Source of the DNA: Candidatus Stahliibacteriota bacterium
Lineage (GTDB): Bacteria; Hydrothermota; UBA3072
DNA length: 42,453 bases
Direction of reading: 5' to 3'
Assembly: GCA_004377355.1 (NCBI GenBank)
Contig: SOIB01000103.1
Coordinates: forward strand, 1-42,453
Part shown: piece after piece, positions 17,617-26,220 of the stretch
Layout of the letters: every line of letters begins with the position of its first letter
Numbering within the stretch: position 1 is the first letter of the stretch
The notes under the pieces: generated by a model
Seen by the model: only the letters and a program-made list of their open reading frames with translations
The model's database searches: none
What the model was told of the DNA's origin: nothing
Translations under genes and position numbers: made by a program

Positions 17617-18505
17617 CCTTACTGTTTCTTTTAACCATATTAAATTAAAAAACCCAATAATTCTAGCTTCCGGGGTATGGGACCTTCCTTATACTGAGAT
17701 AGTAGATTTTAATAAACTAGGTGGTGTTGTCTATAAAGGTATTTCATTAAAACCACGAGAGGGTAACCCAACCCCAAGGATTACTGAAACACCCTGTGGT
17801 GTTATTAACTCTATAGGTCTTGCCAATAAAGGAGTAGAAAATTTTAATAAAGAGGTATTACCTCTTTTAAAGAAGTTTGATACTGCTATATTTGTTAATA
17901 TATTTGGCGAATCCATTGAAGATTTTTCACGTATTTCAGAAAAAATCAGCGATGTTTCAGGTATTGAGGTAAATATAAGTTGTCCTAATGTTAAAAAGGG
18001 TGGAGTCTCTTTTGGGAGAGACCCAAAGACTGCTTACGCTATAACAAAAGCTGTTTGCAAAAATACAAGTTTACCTGTAATAGTCAAACTAACACCTGCA
18101 GCTTCTAATATTGTTGAAATTGCACAGGCTTGCCTGGACGGGGGTGCATCAGCTGTGACTGCTTGCAATACCTATCAAGGCCTTGTAATCGATATCGAGA
18201 GTAAAAAACCACTCTTTGATAAGGTTGTGGGTGGAGTTTCTGGTCCTGCCATAAAACCCCAGGCTTTATATAAAGTATATCAAATTTCTGAAGGGGTTGA
18301 AATTCCCGTTATTGGTTCTGGAGGTATAACCAACTATAAAGATGTCCTTGAATATTTAATTGCAGGAGCGAAATCGATCCAGCTTGGAAGCGTCATCTTC
18401 AATAATCCACTTGCACCAATGGAGATTATTGATAATATAATAAAATATATGAATGAAAAGGGGTATAGAAACCTTAAAGATATAAGGGAATGTATAGATG
18501 AATAA
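17609..18505 (+). CDS. pyrD: Dihydroorotate dehydrogenase, class 1B catalytic subunit
   Basis: FMN enzyme oxidising dihydroorotate to orotate, the fourth step of UMP synthesis. The 298-residue barrel has the opening KNPIILASGVWD, the loop KGISLKPREGNPTPR, and the active-site segment VNISCPNVKKGG, where the cysteine is the catalytic base typical of class 1 enzymes. IPVIGSGGITNYKD and AGAKSIQLGS form the FMN phosphate site. The adjacent pyrK identifies it as class 1B (NAD-linked, cytoplasmic). The start is TTG at 17609 inside the pyrK end, with GAGG just upstream. It overlaps pyrF by 8 bp. Confidence 0.95.
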   Translation: MIDLTVSFNHIKLKNPIILASGVWDLPYTEIVDFNKLGGVVYKGISLKPREGNPTPRITETPCGVINSIGLANKGVENFNKEVLPLLKKFDTAIFVNIFGESIEDFSRISEKISDVSGIEVNISCPNVKKGGVSFGRDPKTAYAITKAVCKNTSLPVIVKLTPAASNIVEIAQACLDGGASAVTACNTYQGLVIDIESKKPLFDKVVGGVSGPAIKPQALYKVYQISEGVEIPVIGSGGITNYKDVLEYLIAGAKSIQLGSVIFNNPLAPMEIIDNIIKYMNEKGYRNLKDIRECIDE

Positions 18506-19226
18506 AGAAGCAAGAGATTATTTAATTGTTGCACTGGATGTGCCTACTCTAGAAAAAGCAGAAAAGATAGTTGATGAACTGGGTGAACTGGTAAAACAAT
18601 ATAAAATTGGCCTTCAACTATTTACTAAATTTGGTTCAAATGCAGTTCGTATTTTAAAAGATAGAGGGAAGCGTGTCTTTCTTGATCTAAAATTACACGA
18701 TATACCAAATACCGTTGTAGGTGCCCTTAATGCTATTATAGATATGGATGTAGATATGATTACTGTGCATGCCCTTGGAGGGTTTGAGATGATGGAATCT
18801 GCACAGAAAGTTATATGGGAGAGTAAGTTAAAGAAACCCCTTATTCTTGGTGTCACAGTTCTTACAAGTCTTGATGAAGCATTTCTACAGGATTTTTTGG
18901 GAGTTGATAAGTCAATGAGGAATCAGATACTGGATCTTGCTATGCTTGCCAAGAGTGCAGGCTTGGGTGGTGTGGTAGCCTCACCTAACGAAGTCTCTTT
19001 AATCAAAAAACAATGTGGAAAGGATTTTATCGTTGTAACCCCAGGTATAAGACCTAAGGGCGTAAAGAGTGATGATCAAAGGCGGATTGAAACGCCCGAA
19101 AAGGCTATTGCAAATGGTGCAGACTACCTCATTGTAGGAAGAGCAATTATCAAAGCAGAAGATAAAAGAAAGAGAGCACAGTTAATAATAGAGGAGATTG
19201 ATAATGGATTACATATCTCTACTTGA
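18498..19226 (+). CDS. pyrF: Orotidine 5'-phosphate decarboxylase
   Basis: Converts OMP to UMP, the last step of the pathway. The 242-residue protein begins with YLIVALDVPTLEKA and carries the catalytic Lys/Asp array in FLDLKLHDIPNTV. The phosphate-binding C-terminal part shows VTPGIRPKG and GADYLIVGRAI. All catalytic residues I can place are present. Its ATG lies inside the end of pyrD, and its own end overlaps pyrE by 23 bp. Confidence 0.95.
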   Translation: MNKEARDYLIVALDVPTLEKAEKIVDELGELVKQYKIGLQLFTKFGSNAVRILKDRGKRVFLDLKLHDIPNTVVGALNAIIDMDVDMITVHALGGFEMMESAQKVIWESKLKKPLILGVTVLTSLDEAFLQDFLGVDKSMRNQILDLAMLAKSAGLGGVVASPNEVSLIKKQCGKDFIVVTPGIRPKGVKSDDQRRIETPEKAIANGADYLIVGRAIIKAEDKRKRAQLIIEEIDNGLHIST

Positions 19227-19767
19227 GCAGGAAGGTGCACTCCTTAAAGGTCATTTTCTTCTGGCCTCGGGTCTTCATTCAGACAAGTATATAGAAAAGT
19301 TCAGAATCCTCGAAAATCCTAAAAGTTTAGAACCTTTTATCCAAAAAATGGTCGAACTTTCTCCAAAAGTAGATTGGGTTATTGGACCGACCTTGGGAGG
19401 TGCGATTATAGCTTTTGAACTGGCGAGGGTTTTGGGAGTAAGAAGTGCCTATTCTGAAAGAAATGGTGAGGGAAGAGTACTCCGAAGGGGTTTTAACATT
19501 AAAGAGAAAGATAGTATTCTAATAGTTGATGATATACTTACTACTGGAGGGTCAATCACAGATGCAATAGTATCTATCGAAAAGGGAAAAATTCTGGGGG
19601 CAGTTGTAATGATTGACAGGAGCGTTGATGATATCGATTTTGGGATTCCCTTATATTCAGTTCTCCATTATCCTATTAATAATTATAAACCAGAGAACTG
19701 TCCTCTATGTAGAGAGGATATACCCTTAACAAAGAGAGGGGGAGGTAGGGGATATGGAACTCGATAG
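19204..19767 (+). CDS. pyrE: Orotate phosphoribosyltransferase
   Basis: Joins orotate to PRPP to give OMP. The 187-residue protein has GHFLLASGLHSDKYIEK (orotate and PRPP loop region), VIGPTLGGAIIAFELA and the PRPP signature ILIVDDILTTGGS. The C-terminal CPLCREDIPLTKRGG resembles the tail of the thermophile/archaeal-like OPRTase subgroup. The track starts at TTG 19198, but the ATG at 19204 has GAGGAG seven bases upstream and is preferred. It overlaps pyrF upstream and the BY-kinase gene downstream by 14 bp. Confidence 0.93.
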   Translation: MDYISLLEQEGALLKGHFLLASGLHSDKYIEKFRILENPKSLEPFIQKMVELSPKVDWVIGPTLGGAIIAFELARVLGVRSAYSERNGEGRVLRRGFNIKEKDSILIVDDILTTGGSITDAIVSIEKGKILGAVVMIDRSVDDIDFGIPLYSVLHYPINNYKPENCPLCREDIPLTKRGGGRGYGTR

Positions 19768-21865
19768 AGAAGTTGATATACGTGATTATATAAGGATTAT
19801 AAGAAGAAGATTATGGATAATATTGGGTGTATTTGGGGTTTCTCTTATCCTGACCTTTTTATATTTCATTTACTCGCCTCCTCTGTATACAACAAGTTCA
19901 ACAATCTTAGTAAAAAAGGTTGAGACATTATTTGGGGGTGGATATTTTCCATCTCCAACAGAGGAAGAGCTAACAAATCATATATACCTTCTTAAAAGTG
20001 ATCCAGTACTTCGTAAGACAGCTTTGAGTTTCAACAATGAAGACTTAAAAAGAATGGAATTTGAAAGTTCTAATCAAGCTTTTAGGAAGATTAAAAGGGA
20101 TATTGAAAATGGGCAAATTGAGATTGGAACAGAAGGGGAATCCCGTATTATAAAGATCAAAGTTACAGAGACTAATCCATACAGGAGTTCACTAATTGCG
20201 AATCGTCTTGCTCTCACATATAGAGATTTTAACATTGATATGAAGAGAGAAGACGCCCATTCTACCTATTCTTTTATTGAAAACCAGGTTAATGTTATAA
20301 AAGAGGATCTGGAGGAGGTAGAGAAGAAACTAAGAGCCTTCAAAGAAGAACATGGAGTCCTTGGAGTATCAGCGGAAGTGGAAGGTTTTGTACAACAAAT
20401 GGCTGAGATAGAAAAAGAGTTCCGGAGAGCATCGGTGGAGGCTGATGTCCTTGAGATGGAGCTAAAGACCATAGAATCGAGATTAAGTGATCGAGAAAAG
20501 ATGCTTCTAACAGAGGCCTCAAAAACTTCATATGAAATTCTTTTGGACCTGAAAGGTCAATTGACTAGCCTCGAGAATCAGAGAGCTGATCTACTTATAC
20601 AGGGTTATTTACCAACCAGCCAAAAGATTCAGAGTGTGGAACACGCGGTTAGTTCTATAAAAGAAAAGATGGATGAAGTTATAAGAGATTTAATGGAAAA
20701 GAGAGGGATACTGAACCCCCTTGAGGAAATAAAGGATTTATTGCAGAAATCACTTTATCTCACAGTTGATTGGACTGTTGCAAAGACGAGAAAAGAAGCG
20801 TTTGATGGAGTTCTATCATATTATAAGGAGAAATTAAAAGAAATCCCCAAGAGAGATCTTATGTTAGCAAGGCTTGAACGTGAGAAAGAAGCGAATGAAA
20901 AGATATACATGATGCTCCTTGAGAAAAGAGAACATGCACAAATAACAGAAGTCAGTGAACGAGGGGACATCTCCATATTAGATTTTGCAACCATGCCAAA
21001 GGAACCCAATATATTCTCAAAGATAAAGAAGGGGATTTTATTCATTATTCTTGGATTGCTTTTAGGGGTTGGTGTTGGATTTATCGTTGATTATATAGAC
21101 TCAGCAATTCGTGATGAAGGAGAAATATTAAGGCTTTCGGGATTACCTGTTCTTGCCTCTATCCCTTTGATAGATAGTGGTAAAAAAGAAACTTTTGTTC
21201 TAACTGATAAAAATCTTTCCAGCTCCACAGCAGAGGCATTTAGAAGACTTCGAACCAATATAAAACTATCCAGAGCAGATGGGCTTCCTTCCTCCTTGCT
21301 TGTAACAGGACCTAATAAGGGTTCTGGAAAGTCAATGATAGCAATAAATCTTGCACTTTCTTTTGCCTCTGTTGGTGAAAGGGTGCTTTTAGTTGATACT
21401 GACCTAAGAAGAGCTTCAATAGGTTCCTATCTGGGAATATCAAACGTGGTGGGTCTTACGGATTTACTTATAGGACAAGCGAAAAAGGTTAAAACATTTA
21501 AATTCAATGGAGTAGATGTCATATCGTCAGGAACTCTTCCCCCAAATCCATCGGAATTGCTTGACTCGGTAAAGATGAGAGAACTCCTTGAAAAATGGGA
21601 GGAAGATTATGACCTTGTAATATTAGATTCACCGCCGTTTCTATCAGTTAGTGATAGTAGTATACTTGCCAGTGAAGTTGGCGAAACACTAATTGTTGTA
21701 TCCTATGGGGAGACCACCAGGAATATGATTTCTCAAACTATGGACCTCCTAAAAAGACTCTCTATTAAGACACTGGGATTTGTTATGAATAAAGTTCATT
21801 TTCATAGAGAGTACGGGTATTATCATTATTATTACTACTATAAAGACTATAAAGGAGTTAAATAA
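19754..21865 (+). CDS. Wzz/Wzc-type polysaccharide co-polymerase with BY-kinase domain
   Basis: 703-residue inner-membrane bacterial tyrosine kinase that controls chain length or export of a surface polysaccharide. TM1 is at about 20-41 and TM2 at about 425-445, enclosing a coiled-coil periplasmic region (for example EDLEEVEKKLRAFKEEHG). The cytoplasmic BY-kinase domain has Walker A GPNKGSGKSM (about 517-525), Walker A' LLVDTDLRRAS (about 545) and Walker B LVILDSPPFL (about 621). The tail REYGYYHYYYYYKDYKG holds nine tyrosines, the expected autophosphorylation cluster. GGAGG precedes the ATG. It is the last gene of the rng-pyr run, and its stop codon touches the stop codon of ugd on the other strand. 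No polymerase or outer-membrane exporter gene is in the window. Confidence 0.92.
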   Translation: MELDREVDIRDYIRIIRRRLWIILGVFGVSLILTFLYFIYSPPLYTTSSTILVKKVETLFGGGYFPSPTEEELTNHIYLLKSDPVLRKTALSFNNEDLKRMEFESSNQAFRKIKRDIENGQIEIGTEGESRIIKIKVTETNPYRSSLIANRLALTYRDFNIDMKREDAHSTYSFIENQVNVIKEDLEEVEKKLRAFKEEHGVLGVSAEVEGFVQQMAEIEKEFRRASVEADVLEMELKTIESRLSDREKMLLTEASKTSYEILLDLKGQLTSLENQRADLLIQGYLPTSQKIQSVEHAVSSIKEKMDEVIRDLMEKRGILNPLEEIKDLLQKSLYLTVDWTVAKTRKEAFDGVLSYYKEKLKEIPKRDLMLARLEREKEANEKIYMMLLEKREHAQITEVSERGDISILDFATMPKEPNIFSKIKKGILFIILGLLLGVGVGFIVDYIDSAIRDEGEILRLSGLPVLASIPLIDSGKKETFVLTDKNLSSSTAEAFRRLRTNIKLSRADGLPSSLLVTGPNKGSGKSMIAINLALSFASVGERVLLVDTDLRRASIGSYLGISNVVGLTDLLIGQAKKVKTFKFNGVDVISSGTLPPNPSELLDSVKMRELLEKWEEDYDLVILDSPPFLSVSDSSILASEVGETLIVVSYGETTRNMISQTMDLLKRLSIKTLGFVMNKVHFHREYGYYHYYYYYKDYKGVK

Positions 21866-23167
21866 TTAACTTCTCCCAATACCATAATATTCAAAACCAA
21901 ATTCCCGTAATCTATTTAAATTATAGATATTTCTTCCATCAAAAATAACCCTATTCCTCATTAGTTTTCCTATCCTTTCAAAGTCTGGATTCCTGAACTC
22001 ATTCCATTCTGTTAAAATGGCAAGGGCATCTACACCCACGAGGCAATCATAAGGGGTCTTTCCGTATGTTATTTTATCTTTGAATATTTTCTTTGCGTTA
22101 TCCATTGCTTCTGGGTCATAGACATAAACTTTTACTCCCTCATTAAGAAGAAGATTAATAGTCACGACGGAAGGAGCTTCTCTTATATCATCAGTTTTAG
22201 GTTTAAAAGCTAATCCCCAGATTGCTACCTTTTTATTTTTAAGATTTACAAAATGGGATTTTATTTTTTTAAAGATAGTCTTTTTCTGAATTTCATTAAC
22301 GGTATCTACAGCCCTGGTAATATGCATGTTAAATTTTTGCTCTTTACCTATATTGACAAATGCCCTTACATCCTTTGGGAGACAAGATCCTCCATAACCA
22401 ACACCGGGAAATATGAATTTAGAACCAATTCGTGGATCAGTTCCCATCCCCTTTCTCACTTCTTTGACATCGGCTCCAACTTTTTCACAGAGGTTTGCAA
22501 TTTCGTTCATTAAGGAAATCCTAGTAGCCAGCATTAAATTACACGCATACTTTGTCATTTCTGCACTCTCTATACCCATAATAATAATTGGGTTTCCCGT
22601 CCGTACAAAAGGCTCGTATAGTTCCTTCATAAGACGAGCTACATCCGGATTGTCGGTACCAATAATTATCCTGTGGGGTTTCATAAAATCTTCTACTGCA
22701 TTCCCTTCCTTTAAAAATTCAGGGTTAGATACAACATCAAATGGTGCACTGGTTCTCATCTTTATTATTTCTCTAACTTTCTTTGCTGTTCCTACCGGGA
22801 CAGTACTTTTATTTACTATAATTTTGTAATCATCCTCCATTGCGTCTCCTATTTCTTCTGCAACTTTATAGATAGAAGATAAATCTACAGAACCATCAGT
22901 ATTTGAGGGTGTCCCAACAGCAAAAAAGATCAACTTTGATTCCTTAACAGCCTCATTAAGATTGCTTGAGAACAAAAGCCTGCCTTCTTCTTTATTTCTC
23001 TTTACAAGTTCATCCAATCCCGGTTCATAGATAGGAATTTTATTCTTTTTTAACGCTTTTATCTTTTTCCTAACCTGGTCCACACAGATTACATCATTTC
23101 CACTATCAGCAAGACCAGTACCTACTACCAGTCCAACATATCCTGTGCCGATCACAGATATCTTCAT
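21866..23167 (-). CDS. ugd: UDP-glucose 6-dehydrogenase
   Basis: Oxidises UDP-glucose to UDP-glucuronate with two NAD, for capsule or exopolysaccharide sugars. The 433-residue protein begins with the Rossmann motif ISVIGTGYVGLVVG. The catalytic cysteine is in GYGGSCLPKDVRAF, and NPEFLKEGNAVEDFM and the C-terminal WGLAFKPKTDDIREAPS are also typical. Related UDP-sugar dehydrogenases (for example for UDP-ManNAc) share these motifs, so substrate is likely but not certain. AAGGAGG precedes the ATG, and a TTGACA/TATACT promoter lies about 50 bp upstream. It converges on the BY-kinase gene with no intergenic base; BY-kinases phosphorylate Ugd in E. coli and B. subtilis. Confidence 0.93.
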   Translation of the reverse strand: MKISVIGTGYVGLVVGTGLADSGNDVICVDQVRKKIKALKKNKIPIYEPGLDELVKRNKEEGRLLFSSNLNEAVKESKLIFFAVGTPSNTDGSVDLSSIYKVAEEIGDAMEDDYKIIVNKSTVPVGTAKKVREIIKMRTSAPFDVVSNPEFLKEGNAVEDFMKPHRIIIGTDNPDVARLMKELYEPFVRTGNPIIIMGIESAEMTKYACNLMLATRISLMNEIANLCEKVGADVKEVRKGMGTDPRIGSKFIFPGVGYGGSCLPKDVRAFVNIGKEQKFNMHITRAVDTVNEIQKKTIFKKIKSHFVNLKNKKVAIWGLAFKPKTDDIREAPSVVTINLLLNEGVKVYVYDPEAMDNAKKIFKDKITYGKTPYDCLVGVDALAILTEWNEFRNPDFERIGKLMRNRVIFDGRNIYNLNRLREFGFEYYGIGRS

Positions 23168-23214
23168 GTCTTCCTCCTTAATTTATTAATAATATCTTAA
23201 GAAATTTATATGCA

Positions 23215-23242
23215 AGTATATAGTATGGAATTATTTTGTCAA
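23215..23242 (-). promoter_or_regulatory. Promoter of ugd
   Basis: On the minus strand, TTGACA (23242-23237), a 16-bp spacer and TATACT (23220-23215). This gives a leader of about 40 bases that contains AAGGAGG before the ATG, so ugd is a conventional leadered gene, unlike purD on the other side. Confidence 0.65.
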
Positions 23243-23479
23243 TTCCGCCACTGATTATTGTGTTCTTTTAGAATCTTAAATTTCTTAGTAATAAATCCTT
23301 TTCAATCATAACATATACAAACCTGGCAATCAGCTTCCAGCTTTAAACTCACTTCAACCACTAGCTATTGGCTGGATACTGTTGACTGATAGCCGTAAGT
23401 TTCCTTTGACACCCGGGTGAACTATTTGTAATAACATTATCTTTTAATTTTTATTTTCTGTTGATGGTTTTTAGAATTC
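23243..23479. other. Divergent intergenic region with degenerate repeats, no gene seen
   Basis: This is the core of the 350-bp gap between ugd and purD. It holds a stretch of degenerate AGCTNNNAGC-type words (about 23322-23398, such as CTAGCTATTGGCTGG and GACTGATAGCC) and the perfect 10-bp palindrome CACCCGGGTG (23410-23419). No ORF with a ribosome site was seen. Confidence 0.5.
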
Positions 23480-23508
23480 TTGACATTTGAGCGTTTTTTT
23501 GTTATAGA
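23480..23508 (+). promoter_or_regulatory. Promoter of purD, very short leader
   Basis: TTGACA (23480-23485), a 17-bp spacer and TATAGA (23503-23508). The ATG at 23518 is nine bases after the -10 box, so the leader would be only about three bases and could not carry a Shine-Dalgarno. Confidence 0.65.
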
Positions 23509-23517
23509 TATAAGAAA

Positions 23518-24783
23518 ATGAAGGTAATGATAGTTGGTAGCGGAGGTCGGGAGCATACCCTTGGATGGACACTTGCCAGGAGCTTCGAGGGAAGAGATTT
23601 TTACTTTGTCCCAGGTAACGGTGGGACGATTACAATTGGTCATAATATAGAATATATAAATAATTACGATGATATGACTAAGTTTGCTAAGGAAAAGGGT
23701 ATTGACCTTACAGTCGTAGGTCCAGAGAAACCATTAGTTTCTGGCATAGTAGATAAATTTAGAGAGGAAGGACTACGGATATTTGGCCCCACAAGAGAAG
23801 CAGCCCAATTGGAGGGGAGCAAAGTGTTTGCAAAAGAACTTATGAGGGATGCCCGTGTTCCAACTGCTAATTTTGAGGTTTTTGATAATTTTAATGGAGC
23901 AAAGAACTATATTGAAAAAATAAAGTGTCCATTTGTGATAAAAGCAGATGGCTTGGCAGGTGGGAAAGGAGTATTTGTATGTGTGAACGTTGGTGAGGGA
24001 GTAAGAGCTCTTGAATTGGTAATGCTTGAAAAGAAGTTTGGAAGCTCTGGAGATAAAGTAGTAATTGAAGATTGTCTTACAGGTCAAGAAGTCTCTGTGC
24101 TTGCATTGGTTTCTGGAGATAGGGTACTACCTTTTTTGCCTTCTCAGGATCATAAGAGAATATTTGATGAAGATCGTGGTCCAAACACTGGTGGTATGGG
24201 TGCATATTCTCCAGTACCTTTCATGAGAAAAGGTGAATTGGTTGAAGTGAAAGAAAAGATATTTTTACCTACAGTAAAAGAACTACTTAGGAGAGGAATC
24301 GAATATAATGGTGTACTCTATGCAGGTTTAATGATTACAAGTAGAGGACCTATGGTACTTGAGTTCAATGTTAGATTTGGTGACCCGGAGTCTCAGGCAA
24401 TATTTCCCTTGTTGGAGGACGACTTTCTTGAATTGTTATTCAAAACTCTTGATGGTGAATTACCAGATAAAATCAACTGGAGTGGAAAATCTGCAGTAGC
24501 TGTTGTAGTTGCCTCAAATGGATACCCTGGTCATTATGAGACTGGATTTGAAATAGTTATCCGTGACCACCCCTGTATCTTGTTCCATGCTGGAACCAGG
24601 ATAGAGGACCGTGTTCTCTATACCAACGGTGGCAGAGTTCTTTCTGTAGTCGGATTAGGCAATAACCTTATGAATGCTAAAGAAAAGGCGTATAGTTGTA
24701 TCAAGAAGATAAAATTTTCCAATATGTTTTTCCGAAATGATATTGGCGATAAGGGAATTAAGCAAATTAAGCGAAGGGTTTAG
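23518..24783 (+). CDS. purD: Phosphoribosylamine-glycine ligase (GAR synthetase)
   Basis: ATP-grasp enzyme joining glycine to phosphoribosylamine, the second step of purine synthesis. The 421 residues match the family. KVMIVGSGGREHTLGW opens the N domain, FVIKADGLAGGKGV and KVVIEDCLTGQEVSVL belong to the ATP-grasp fold, and SQDHKRIFDEDRGPNTGGMGAYSP and EFNVRFGDPESQ are the classic PurD signatures. All motifs are intact. It is separated from ugd by a repeat-containing spacer and is transcribed divergently from it. The stop codon is followed immediately by the ATG of a short ORF that leads into rarA. Confidence 0.96.
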   Translation: MKVMIVGSGGREHTLGWTLARSFEGRDFYFVPGNGGTITIGHNIEYINNYDDMTKFAKEKGIDLTVVGPEKPLVSGIVDKFREEGLRIFGPTREAAQLEGSKVFAKELMRDARVPTANFEVFDNFNGAKNYIEKIKCPFVIKADGLAGGKGVFVCVNVGEGVRALELVMLEKKFGSSGDKVVIEDCLTGQEVSVLALVSGDRVLPFLPSQDHKRIFDEDRGPNTGGMGAYSPVPFMRKGELVEVKEKIFLPTVKELLRRGIEYNGVLYAGLMITSRGPMVLEFNVRFGDPESQAIFPLLEDDFLELLFKTLDGELPDKINWSGKSAVAVVVASNGYPGHYETGFEIVIRDHPCILFHAGTRIEDRVLYTNGGRVLSVVGLGNNLMNAKEKAYSCIKKIKFSNMFFRNDIGDKGIKQIKRRV

Positions 24784-24891
24784 ATGCACTTAGATTTAAA
24801 ATTTGAGAATCTTATATTTGCTCTTAAGGAAGTATATGAAGAGTTTCATACAACTGGTGAATATTTAACCGGAATAGAATTAAAATTTTAG
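24784..24891 (+). CDS. 35-aa ORF, probable 5' part of a frameshifted rarA
   Basis: The ATG directly follows the purD stop (TAG ATG), with GAAGGG as a possible ribosome site. The product starts MHLDLKFENLIFALKEVYEE and ends TGIELKF. No family is recognised. It overlaps the open rarA frame, which lies in the -1 register. One extra base in the TTAAAATTTT run would join the two frames smoothly and give rarA a normal ATG. It could also be a real leader peptide coupled to rarA. Confidence 0.4.
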   Translation: MHLDLKFENLIFALKEVYEEFHTTGEYLTGIELKF

Positions 24892-26183
24892 AAGATTTAT
24901 TCTCAAACGGGGACGGAAATCCTCCTTTATCTTTTCGTGTACGTCCTGAATCCTTTGATGACTTTTTTGGACAGGAAGAAATTATAGGCAATGGAAAACC
25001 CCTTAGAAAGATGATTGAAAAGGGGAAAGTTCCTTCTATGGTCTTTTGGGGTCCACCTGGATCAGGTAAAACAACATTAACCTATATAATAGCAGAGAAG
25101 ATGAACGCAAATATTAAAAGACTAAGTGCGACAGGTAGTGGAGTCTCTGACCTTCGTGAGGTAATAAAGAATGCTAGATATCTTCTAAAAAATAAGAATA
25201 AATCTACCATTCTATTCATTGATGAAATACATCGTTTCAATAAAGCACAACAGGATGTTCTCCTACCGTGGGTTGAAAAGGGAACTTTGATACTTATCGG
25301 AGCAACAACTGAAAATCCGTCTTTTGAGATTATATCTCCTCTTCTTTCAAGAGTACGGGTCTATAGGTTAAAACCATTGGAACCCGGATATATTAGAAAG
25401 ATAATTGAGAAGGCACTTGGAAAAGACGAAGAAATCAAAAGATTGGATATAAAGATAGAGAATGATGCAATGGATTATCTAATAAAGATATCAGGAGGTG
25501 ATGCAAGAGTAGCTCTTGATACTCTAGAATTTGCAATAAATGTACTTGAAGGAGAAAAAATCATAATAAAAAAGGAGTTACTCTCTTCTATATTACAGAA
25601 GCAGATTTTATATGATAAGGGGGGTGAGGAACACTATAATCTTATTTCAGCTTTTATAAAATCTGTTCGTGGGAGTGATCCAGATGCAGCTTTATACTGG
25701 ATGGCGAGAATGCTAGAGGGGGGTGAAGACCCATTATTCATTGCAAGGAGAATGATTATCTTAGCTTCTGAAGATATAGGGAATGCTGATCCAAAAGCAC
25801 TTCAGGTAGCAGTAGCAGCTAAAGAGGCTGTAAATTTCTTGGGAATGCCAGAAGCAGGAATAGTTCTTTCACAGGCAACTACATATCTTGCTACTGCTCC
25901 TAAAAGTAATGCTTCATATGTAGCGTATAGTAGAGCTCGTAAGACAGTGAAAGAAAATCCTGATTATCCCGTTCCTCTTCATCTTAGAAATGCTCCCACA
26001 GAGCTTTTAAAGGAGGCAGGTTATGGAAAGGATTATAAGTATCCTCATGACTTTCCAGATCAATTCATAAAAGAAAATTATTTCCCGGAGGGTATGAAGA
26101 AGAAGATTTTCTACAATCCACAAGGTAAGGGATATGAAAAGAAAATAAAAGAAATGCTTAAATCACTATGGAAAAAAAGATAA
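24879..26183 (+). CDS. rarA: Replication-associated recombination protein A (RarA/MgsA AAA+ ATPase)
   Basis: Clamp-loader-like AAA+ ATPase acting at stalled replication forks, related to WRNIP1. Walker A is FWGPPGSGKTTLTYIIAEK and Walker B is TILFIDEIHRFNKAQQD. Sensor region GATTENPSFEIISPLLSR and the C-terminal domain with EDIGNADPKAL and YPHDFP are characteristic. The track starts at Met 25011, but the conserved N-terminus PLSFRVRPESFDDFFGQEE lies upstream in the same open frame, which contains no ATG, GTG or TTG back to a TGA at 24858. I set the start at the in-frame ATT (24879) only as a marker; a one-base frameshift from the ORF at 24784 is the likelier explanation. Its stop codon lies at the foot of a hairpin shared with the PDZ gene. 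Confidence 0.9.
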   Translation: MKILEDLFSNGDGNPPLSFRVRPESFDDFFGQEEIIGNGKPLRKMIEKGKVPSMVFWGPPGSGKTTLTYIIAEKMNANIKRLSATGSGVSDLREVIKNARYLLKNKNKSTILFIDEIHRFNKAQQDVLLPWVEKGTLILIGATTENPSFEIISPLLSRVRVYRLKPLEPGYIRKIIEKALGKDEEIKRLDIKIENDAMDYLIKISGGDARVALDTLEFAINVLEGEKIIIKKELLSSILQKQILYDKGGEEHYNLISAFIKSVRGSDPDAALYWMARMLEGGEDPLFIARRMIILASEDIGNADPKALQVAVAAKEAVNFLGMPEAGIVLSQATTYLATAPKSNASYVAYSRARKTVKENPDYPVPLHLRNAPTELLKEAGYGKDYKYPHDFPDQFIKENYFPEGMKKKIFYNPQGKGYEKKIKEMLKSLWKKR

Positions 26184-26216
26184 GGATCCCACTTGAGGGG
26201 GGAAGTAGGGATCCTT
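26182..26216. terminator. Bidirectional terminator between rarA and the PDZ gene
   Basis: AAGGATCCC (26182-26190) pairs with GGGATCCTT (26208-26216), a 9-bp perfect stem. On the minus strand the hairpin is followed by ATCTTTTTTTCC, a good T-run; on the plus strand the T content is weak. The left arm includes the last two bases of the rarA stop codon, and the right arm ends four bases from the PDZ-gene stop. Confidence 0.75.
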
Positions 26217-26220
26217 ACCT

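Noticed and set aside
24880-24891. Canonical -1 slippery heptamer joining the 35-aa ORF to rarA
   Set aside because: The sequence is A AAA TTT in frame, which does not fit X XXY YYZ; re-pairing in the A site would have a mismatch.
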